Shown here one piece after another: positions 16,914 to 22,458 of a DNA stretch of 32,009 bases. The notes under the pieces are model-generated. The model was not told where the DNA came from, did not search any database, and was given only the letters and a program-made list of their open reading frames with translations. This stretch comes from Kiritimatiellia bacterium. GTDB lineage: Bacteria > Verrucomicrobiota > Kiritimatiellia > UBA8416 > JABMPJ01. The position numbers and the translations under genes were made by a program. Location of the stretch: the NCBI GenBank assembly GCA_016783675.1, contig JADHWE010000033.1:1-32009 (forward strand). Reading direction: 5' to 3'. Numbering within the stretch: the stretch's first letter is position 1; each line of letters opens with the position of its first letter.

Positions 16914-16998
16914 TCGCGGACCGACACCCGCAAGAACCCCTTCCCTCGTCACTCCCGCTCTGCGCAGCAGGGAAATCGCTCGTTCTTCTCCTCCTCCG

Positions 16999-17046
16999 GA
17001 CTGTGGTACTTCTGTGGTACTTCTAAGACCCGGAAATACCACAGTC
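16999..17046. repeat. Direct plus inverted repeat cluster (possible recombinase arm sites)
   Basis: CTGTGGTACTT occurs twice in tandem (17001-17011 and 17012-17022). A perfect 10-bp inverted repeat, GACTGTGGTA at 16999-17008 and TACCACAGTC at 17037-17046, brackets the second copy. Together with the neighbouring 10-bp repeats and the tRNA this looks like an attachment-site region. The function is inferred. Confidence 0.5.
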
Positions 17047-17047
17047 T

Positions 17048-17077
17048 ATGGGTGACGATGGGTGACTTTGGGTGACC
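17048..17077. repeat. Three tandem 10-bp repeats (DTGGGTGACN), helically phased
   Basis: ATGGGTGACG, ATGGGTGACT and TTGGGTGACC follow one another with an exact 10-bp period. Each shares TGGGTGAC. A period of about one DNA turn is typical of cooperative binding by Xis-type proteins or of iterons. They lie 134 bp after the excisionase-like gene. Confidence 0.5.
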
Positions 17078-17147
17078 GCCCTTCCGGGGGTCGGATCGGT
17101 GAGCACGAGAATGGGGCGATCATATGCCCGTTCGCGTATGAAAGGAT

Positions 17148-17170
17148 AAAGCCCTGCTGTGCAGGGCTTT
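17148..17170 (-). terminator. Intrinsic terminator of tRNA-Tyr
   Basis: AAAGCCCTGC, a 3-nt loop and GCAGGGCTTT form a perfect 10-bp hairpin. On the minus strand it lies 7 bp downstream of the tRNA 3' end and is followed by a T-rich stretch (TTTATCCTTT), as expected of a factor-independent terminator. Confidence 0.8.
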
Positions 17171-17176
17171 ATAAGA

Positions 17177-17261
17177 TGGTGGCGGGGGAAGGATTCGAAC
17201 CTTCGAAGGCTTAGCCAATGGATTTACAGTCCATCCTCGTTGTCCACTTGAGTACCCCGCC
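17177..17261 (-). tRNA. tRNA-Tyr (anticodon GTA)
   Basis: On the minus strand the acceptor GGCGGGG pairs with CCCCGCC, the discriminator is A, and CCA is encoded (17177-17179). The D stem is CTC/GAG. The anticodon arm is ATGGA-CTGTAAA-TCCAT with anticodon GTA. A long variable arm with a GGCT/AGCC stem marks a class II tRNA. The T arm is GAAGG-TTCGAAT-CCTTC. All stems are intact, so the gene is functional. The terminator follows at once. A second, degenerate 5' half lies 26 bp upstream in the transcribed direction. Confidence 0.96.
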
Positions 17262-17287
17262 AGGGGTTGTTTTCGCTTCTAAAACTA

Positions 17288-17328
17288 GATTTACAGTCTG
17301 CCCTCGTTGTCCACTTGAGTACCCTGCC
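17288..17328 (-). repeat. Degenerate copy of the 5' half of tRNA-Tyr
   Basis: These 41 bp match the first 41 nt of the adjacent tRNA-Tyr (17221-17261) at 37 positions, offset by 67 bp. The match runs from the tRNA 5' end through the anticodon loop (CTGTAAA) and stops just inside the 3' side of the anticodon stem. The acceptor strand is altered (GGCAGGG) and there is no 3' half, so it is not a working tRNA. It is either a decayed tandem tRNA copy or a scar of integration at the anticodon loop. Confidence 0.8.
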
Positions 17329-17352
17329 CCAAGACAGAAATGAGGCGGAATA

Positions 17353-17541
17353 ATGCCCTGCGCAGGCTGCGCGAACAAGCAAAAAAGATCCGCTTTCCTT
17401 TTTTATGGCGCTTCCGGGATTAGCGAGGGATTTTCTATTGAGGATAGTGTCATAGCCATTGAGGGGAACTTAGACCGATTAAGCAGTTGGACCAAGTGTA
17501 TGAGGCCCCCTTTTGATGATCATGTTCGTATGATCCAATGA
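17353..17541 (+). CDS. Doubtful small ORF, unknown
   Basis: This is a 62-codon frame opening MPCAGCANKQKRSAFLFYGA. It contains no domain I recognise and lies in a stretch visibly richer in A and T than the flanking genes. No clear ribosome site precedes ATG 17353. Its stop sits at the edge of a terminator-like hairpin, which is the only support. The rest of the 17262-17632 gap holds only the tRNA half-copy and this hairpin. Confidence 0.2.
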   Translation: MPCAGCANKQKRSAFLFYGASGISEGFSIEDSVIAIEGNLDRLSSWTKCMRPPFDDHVRMIQ

Positions 17542-17575
17542 AAAAGCCCCCGGAAAACCCGGAAGCGCCCTTTTT
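17541..17575. terminator. Terminator-like hairpin, possibly bidirectional
   Basis: An outer stem AAAAAG/CTTTTT and an inner CCGG/CCGG around AAAA flank an imperfect middle. The runs of A and T on the two sides would serve either strand. It would insulate the porin operon from the tRNA region. Confidence 0.45.
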
Positions 17576-17632
17576 ATCTGTACCACTTTCCTCATCAACG
17601 CTTAAATGCAGCATAAGCGAGGGAGGTCGGGA

Positions 17633-18796
17633 ATGCGTACCATATTGCAGTTGGTAGCAGTGTGCCTGTTGTCTGGTCTGGTCGGGACAGCAGCGGGTGA
17701 GGGAACAGATGCGGTTGTTGATCGGGCCACAGCGCTTAAGTCGTTGAAGATCGGTGGACGGCTCATGCTTGACGCTGCCGCCTATGACAGCGACGACGTC
17801 GATCTCAACAGCGGCACGGAAGTGCGACGCGGCTGGTTGTATGCCAAGGGTAAGATCGACGACGATTGGTTCTTCAAGGGGCAGTACGCGTTCCCGGCGA
17901 GCGGTTCGGCTTCATTCAAGGACCTCTACATCGGCTACGGTGGGTTGGGCGACAACACGACGCTTCTAATCGGGCAGTTCATTGAGTATGGCAGCTTGGA
18001 GGATTCCTGCAGCTCGAAGTATCTCACTTTCATGGAATACGCACTGCCGGTGCTGGCCTTCGCCCCGGCCTCGCGCCGGATCGGTCTTGGTATTGATATC
18101 CATGGCGACGCCTGGTACGTCGGCGCTGGTCTGTTCGGTGAGAACAGCGGTGTGGATGAGTCGCAGAAAGATGGTCTCGGTGCAAGCGCACGGGTGAGCT
18201 GCGCGCCACTGCAGGGGGAGGGGAGCGTGCTCCACCTCGGCGCGTGGGGCGCCTATCGCCTACCGCGCGGAGACGATCTCGGCCGCATCCGTGCGCGCCC
18301 GGAATCGCACGTGTCCGATACCCGTCTTGTCGATACCGGCGTGATTAGCAATCTCAATGCCATGGCAAGCTATGGTGTCGAAATCGCGGGAGTCTCGGGG
18401 CCATTTTCAGCGCAGGCTGAGTACCTCGCCGCCGAGCTTGATCGGGAGATGTTCGACAACGAATCCTATTCCGGATGGTACGCCTATGTGAGCTGGGTCC
18501 TGACCGGCGAGTCGCGTCCCTATGACGCGCAGAGCGGCACCTTCGGGCGTCTCAAACCCCGCCGTCCGGCCGGACAGGGCGGCGCGGGCGCCTGGGAGCT
18601 GGCCGCGCGCTACAGCTCGCTCGATCTTGATGACGGCATCCGGGGCGGGACCGAAGACAACGTGACGGTTGGGTTGAACTGGTATGTCAACGCTTACACG
18701 CGCTTCATGCTGAACTACGTGAGCGCATCGGCTGAGAGAAACGGAGGAGAGACCGATGTCGATATTGTCCAGCTTCGGGCTCAGCTCGATTTCTAA
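17633..18796 (+). CDS. Outer-membrane porin, phosphate-selective porin O/P family
   Basis: ATG 17633 is chosen because GGGAGG lies 7-8 nt upstream; the frame extends 27 bp further without a site. The 387-residue product has a signal peptide (MRTILQLVAVCLLSGLVGTA ending near AAG-EG). The mature barrel begins LKIGGRLMLDAAAYDSDD and has the typical EVRRGWLYAKGKIDDDWFFK and FKDLYIGYGG, then LLIGQFIEYGSLEDSCSSKY and FMEYALPVLAFAPASRRIGL. These match the Porin O/P (PF07396) pattern. It ends with a terminal aromatic (QLRAQLDF), as outer-membrane barrels do. Its 3' end overlaps the solute-binding gene by 41 bp, so uptake and sensing are tightly coupled. The substrate cannot be told from sequence; phosphate is only the family name. 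Confidence 0.85.
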   Translation: MRTILQLVAVCLLSGLVGTAAGEGTDAVVDRATALKSLKIGGRLMLDAAAYDSDDVDLNSGTEVRRGWLYAKGKIDDDWFFKGQYAFPASGSASFKDLYIGYGGLGDNTTLLIGQFIEYGSLEDSCSSKYLTFMEYALPVLAFAPASRRIGLGIDIHGDAWYVGAGLFGENSGVDESQKDGLGASARVSCAPLQGEGSVLHLGAWGAYRLPRGDDLGRIRARPESHVSDTRLVDTGVISNLNAMASYGVEIAGVSGPFSAQAEYLAAELDREMFDNESYSGWYAYVSWVLTGESRPYDAQSGTFGRLKPRRPAGQGGAGAWELAARYSSLDLDDGIRGGTEDNVTVGLNWYVNAYTRFMLNYVSASAERNGGETDVDIVQLRAQLDF

Positions 18797-20363
18797 GCGG
18801 GGTGTGGCAACCCTCGTCGGGTTGCTCTTGGGAGCCGCGTTTTGTTCATCTGTGACCGCGCAGGAACCCGCACGGCCCTTCCGCTTTGCCATGGAGGACT
18901 ACCCCCCGTTCGAATACGAGGAAGGGGGCGAGGCCAAGGGCATCAACGTCGAGGTCACCACCCGGATCATGGATCGGCTCGGGATTCCATTCGAGATGGC
19001 GTTCTATCCTTTCTCGCGCGGATGGATGCTGCTTCAGAAAGGTGGGGTGGATGCGGCACCCAGCGTTTCTTACCAGCCTTTCCGGGAACCGTATCTGCTC
19101 TACTCTGACGCCCAGAAGGCCTTCCAGTCGACCGGCCATATCCCGGACGACCACCTCTGGCTGACCGAGTACGTCTTCTTTGTTCATCGACGACTGAAAG
19201 ACTCGCTCCGTTTCCGCTCCTACGCGCAGATCAAGCAGGACAACTACCGGGTCGGAATCAACAAGGACTACTCCTACCATCCGGCTTTCTGGGAACAGAA
19301 ACTGAACACGCATATGATCATTAATCCAGCGGATGCATTTCGTGCGCTCGCCGAGGGACGGATCGAGATGTTCCCGATGGATCGCACGGTTGGGTTGTGG
19401 ATGCTGAAGCGGATGGGACTGGAATCCGACATTACGCACTTGGGCCGGCCGCTGTTCAGAAAACCGTACCTGATGGTGTTCTCCCGTTCCTCTGACTATC
19501 CTGATATCACAGGCGTCATGCAGCGTTTCTATACCGAGCTGGGCGTCATGCGCAAGAGTGGCGAGTATGACAAAATCTACTCCCGCTACCTCGGCATGGG
19601 TGACCTGGGAGCACCGCGGCGCCCACTGCGTTTTGTCTGCGAAGAATGGGCACCCTTTGAATACATGTCGGATGGCACACCGGAGGGGATTGACGTTGAA
19701 GTGACCGACCGCATCATGAAGCGTCTCGGTATTCCCTACGACATACATTTCTATCCGTGGAGTCGGGCCTGGTTGATGGCGGAGAAAGGGCAGGCGGAAG
19801 CCGTGCTTTCCATATCGTACGAGGCCTCCCGTGAGAGTGTGCTCTACTATACGCCCGAGCAGGCGGAGTTCGCAGAGACCGGCATGTTACCGCCCGACTA
19901 CCTCTGGCAGGCAGACTACGTCTTCTTCGTGAAACAGAAGCACGCGGACACTTACCGTTTTGAGTCATACGAACAGGTCAAGACCAACGGATACCGAATC
20001 GGGTCCAACAAGGATTACTCCTATGATACGGCATTCCGTGAAGCCGATCTGTCGTGTCGGGAGTATCCCGACACGAAGGCGGGACTGGCGGCCCTCATAG
20101 AGGAGGAGATCGACCTCTACCCGATGGTGAAGACCATAGGTCTTGCGACGCTGAAAGAGATGGGGCTTTCTGAAAGCGTGACATGTCTGCCTAGGCCCCT
20201 CTTCAGTAAGCCGTACCTCGTCCCCTTCTGTCGCACGTCCGACTACCCGAACTTGGAGTACATCATGTACGCCTTTTACCGGGAACTGGCACGCCTGCGC
20301 AGAAATGGGGAGTACGAGGAGATATACAAGCGCTACGTCTCGCCGGTAAACAGCATCGAATAA
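18756..20363 (+). CDS. Tandem solute-binding protein (two fused SBP_bac_3 domains)
   Basis: The 535-residue secreted protein has a signal peptide ending near SVTAQ-EP. Two homologous periplasmic amino-acid-binding type domains follow, roughly residues 40-285 and 288-530. They align clearly: YPPFEYEEGGEAKGINVEVT with WAPFEYMSDGTPEGIDVEVT, IMDRLGIPFE with IMKRLGIPYD, and VGINKDYSY with IGSNKDYSY. No ABC permease or ATPase gene is near, while a sensor kinase gene starts 22 bp later. It is therefore more likely a ligand sensor than a transporter part. ATG 18756 has GGAGGAG upstream, inside the end of the porin gene. The fused duplication is unusual for a free binding protein. Confidence 0.88.
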   Translation: MSILSSFGLSSISKRGVATLVGLLLGAAFCSSVTAQEPARPFRFAMEDYPPFEYEEGGEAKGINVEVTTRIMDRLGIPFEMAFYPFSRGWMLLQKGGVDAAPSVSYQPFREPYLLYSDAQKAFQSTGHIPDDHLWLTEYVFFVHRRLKDSLRFRSYAQIKQDNYRVGINKDYSYHPAFWEQKLNTHMIINPADAFRALAEGRIEMFPMDRTVGLWMLKRMGLESDITHLGRPLFRKPYLMVFSRSSDYPDITGVMQRFYTELGVMRKSGEYDKIYSRYLGMGDLGAPRRPLRFVCEEWAPFEYMSDGTPEGIDVEVTDRIMKRLGIPYDIHFYPWSRAWLMAEKGQAEAVLSISYEASRESVLYYTPEQAEFAETGMLPPDYLWQADYVFFVKQKHADTYRFESYEQVKTNGYRIGSNKDYSYDTAFREADLSCREYPDTKAGLAALIEEEIDLYPMVKTIGLATLKEMGLSESVTCLPRPLFSKPYLVPFCRTSDYPNLEYIMYAFYRELARLRRNGEYEEIYKRYVSPVNSIE

Positions 20364-20385
20364 GCGCACGAAAGCAGGACAAACC

Positions 20386-21840
20386 TTGAAAAGCCGCAAG
20401 ACAACACTCGTTCGCGCCCTGCTGGCTTGGCTGCTGGTGACGCTGGTGTGTGTCGGTCTCGCTATGGGACTGACCGGCTACTGGGTCATCAAGGCTTCCG
20501 TTGAGGCCAGTATCGGTCGTCGGGCACAGCAAATGGCTGACAGCCTGGCGGATCAGCTGCGGGAACATGTGTGGAATCTCGACGACGGAAGTCTTCGTGA
20601 TCATCTCGGTCAACATTCCAGCGGGGCGGTTCCCGACCTCGTGCACGTCCGCTTCTTGACGGAATTCGAGGATCCTATATGCGAGGTGGACCTCGGCGAG
20701 GAGCCTGACCCAATCATCCGGCGCAGTCCGGTCATGCGCGAAGGGCGCCGTATTGGTTTCGTAGAGACGTCATACAGCCGCAGGGGCGTCATGGATACGC
20801 AGAGGATCATTATCCGTTCCACGGCCCTCGTTATCGGCGGCGGTGCGGTTGCCATCTTTCTCGTGACCATCTGGCTGATGCGGATGATCCTCCAGCGGCC
20901 GCTGGTTGGATTGGCGCGTGAACTGCGGAGCATTGCCGGTGGAGACTACTCACGAAGGCTTCCGGCGGGAGAACACCGGGAGATCGATATTATCAATCGC
21001 GAAGTGAATGCCATGGGGCAGCAGATCGAAGAGCGAACCAACCAGCTCAAGGACGAGATCCGGGAGCGCAAAGAGGCAGAGAAGGCTCTGCAGGCCTTAC
21101 GCGATCGCCTGGAAATCCAGGTGACCGAGCGTACCCTTGCCCTGCAGCGCGCCTACGAGGATCTTGCCCAGGAAACAAAAGAGCGTCGCCAGACCCAGGA
21201 CGAAATGCTCCAGATCGCCCATCGCGAACAGCAGCGCATCGGCAGCGATATCCATGACGCGCTTGGACAGCAACTTGCCGGCGCTTCGTTCCTGCTTGGT
21301 TCGCTCGAGAAACGGCTGCGTGATCGCGGGATCCCGGAAACCGACCTGGCCGCCGAGGTAGGCGAGTACCTGCGCGATGCGGTCAGCAAGGCGCGTCACA
21401 TTGCTTACGGATTGGCCCCCACCGGTCTCTCCGAGGAAGGGCTGATTGACGCGCTGGAGGCGCTAACGGAGAACACCGAGACGCTTTTCCACATGAAGTG
21501 CGACTTCTCGCACACACCTGTCTGTCATATCACCGACGGCACCGTGGCCGTGCATCTCTACCGGATCGTACAGGAAGCACTCCACAACGCGGCCAGTCAT
21601 GGGAAGGCCGGCCACGTCTGGATCAGTCTCGCGTTGGATGGCGTGGACGGTGTGTTGACCATCAGGGACAACGGGTCCGGACTGGATCGTTGCGAGCCCT
21701 CCCGCCACGGCATGGGGCTCCGCATCATGCATTTCCGTGCCGAAACAATCGGCGGCGAACTCGACATGTCGATCAACGAAGCCGGGGGAGCAACCGTGAC
21801 CGTCACCTTCAGAGATTTGCCACCCGAAGAAAAAGAATGA
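20386..21840 (+). CDS. Sensor histidine kinase, NarL-partner type (HisKA_3)
   Basis: The 484-residue protein starts at TTG 20386, 22 bp after the solute-binding gene. TM1 is about residues 9-32, the sensor loop about 33-143, and TM2 about 147-170. A HAMP domain follows (RPLVGLARELRSIAGGDYSR), then a coiled coil (about 215-280). The dimerisation helix carries QQRIGSDIHDALGQQLAGAS with the phospho-acceptor His near residue 290. The HATPase domain has the N box HLYRIVQEALHNAASHG, the G1 box LTIRDNGSGLD and HGMGLRIMHFRA. Kinases of this class normally phosphorylate LuxR/NarL-type regulators, but none is adjacent; the next gene is an ECF sigma factor. The extracytoplasmic loop of about 110 residues could receive the tandem binding protein. 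Confidence 0.93.
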   Translation: MKSRKTTLVRALLAWLLVTLVCVGLAMGLTGYWVIKASVEASIGRRAQQMADSLADQLREHVWNLDDGSLRDHLGQHSSGAVPDLVHVRFLTEFEDPICEVDLGEEPDPIIRRSPVMREGRRIGFVETSYSRRGVMDTQRIIIRSTALVIGGGAVAIFLVTIWLMRMILQRPLVGLARELRSIAGGDYSRRLPAGEHREIDIINREVNAMGQQIEERTNQLKDEIRERKEAEKALQALRDRLEIQVTERTLALQRAYEDLAQETKERRQTQDEMLQIAHREQQRIGSDIHDALGQQLAGASFLLGSLEKRLRDRGIPETDLAAEVGEYLRDAVSKARHIAYGLAPTGLSEEGLIDALEALTENTETLFHMKCDFSHTPVCHITDGTVAVHLYRIVQEALHNAASHGKAGHVWISLALDGVDGVLTIRDNGSGLDRCEPSRHGMGLRIMHFRAETIGGELDMSINEAGGATVTVTFRDLPPEEKE

Positions 21841-21897
21841 AGATACGTACCGCCACAGACGTATTAAGGGTGAAAGCGTCGTGATCGAGGGTCATTT

Positions 21898-22458
21898 ATG
21901 GATGGATCTGGCAGAGATGCCCGGCAGGCTGCTCCCGCGGGAAGGCCGCCGATGGAGGCGATTGTGGCTGAGTACGAAACAGCACTGCTGCGCTACGCGG
22001 CTCGCATCCTCAACAATTCCGCCGCGGCCCAGGACGTGGTTCAGAACACCTTCATCAAACTGTTTCGGAGCTGGAAGCCCGGCATGCATGCCTCGCCCAG
22101 CCTGAAGAGCTGGCTCTACCGTGTAGCCCATAACGAGGCCGTCGACCACATCCGACGCGAATCACGGCTGCACGTTCTCCATGAGAAGCAGGCGAGCGAT
22201 CCGGCCGTTGCCGCCTGTGCCGATGGCCGCAACTGCCCTCTATCTGATACCGAGAAGCACGAGGCCGTGCTCTCACTCATGCACACCCTCCATCCGCGCG
22301 AACAGCAGGTGCTGCTGCTGCGATTGGAGGAGGGGCTCTCCTACAGGGAGATCAGCCGTGTGACGGGGCGCAGCGAAGGCAACGTAGGCAACTTGCTCCA
22401 TCACGCGGTGCGCAAACTTTCAACCCATCTGAAGAATGCGGGGGTAGTCACGTCATGA
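21898..22458 (+). CDS. ECF-family RNA polymerase sigma factor
   Basis: The product has 186 residues. Region 2 spans about 18-88, with YETALLRYAARILNNSAAAQ, DVVQNTFIKLFRSW and LKSWLYRVAHNEAVDHIRRE; the latter two are the ECF core-binding and -10 recognition helices. Region 4 (about 120-180) has LHPREQQVLLLRLEEGLSYR and EISRVTGRSEGNVGNLLHHA, the -35 helix-turn-helix. ATG 21898 has GAGGG 7 nt upstream; ATG 21952 would still keep region 2 whole. The TGA overlaps the next ATG, coupling it to a membrane protein with an anti-sigma zinc domain, so activity is likely held at the membrane until a signal comes. Confidence 0.94.
   Translation: MDGSGRDARQAAPAGRPPMEAIVAEYETALLRYAARILNNSAAAQDVVQNTFIKLFRSWKPGMHASPSLKSWLYRVAHNEAVDHIRRESRLHVLHEKQASDPAVAACADGRNCPLSDTEKHEAVLSLMHTLHPREQQVLLLRLEEGLSYREISRVTGRSEGNVGNLLHHAVRKLSTHLKNAGVVTS

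Noticed and set aside
16999-17077. CRISPR array
   Set aside because: The repeats are 10-11 bp, directly abutting, without spacers, and no cas gene is present.
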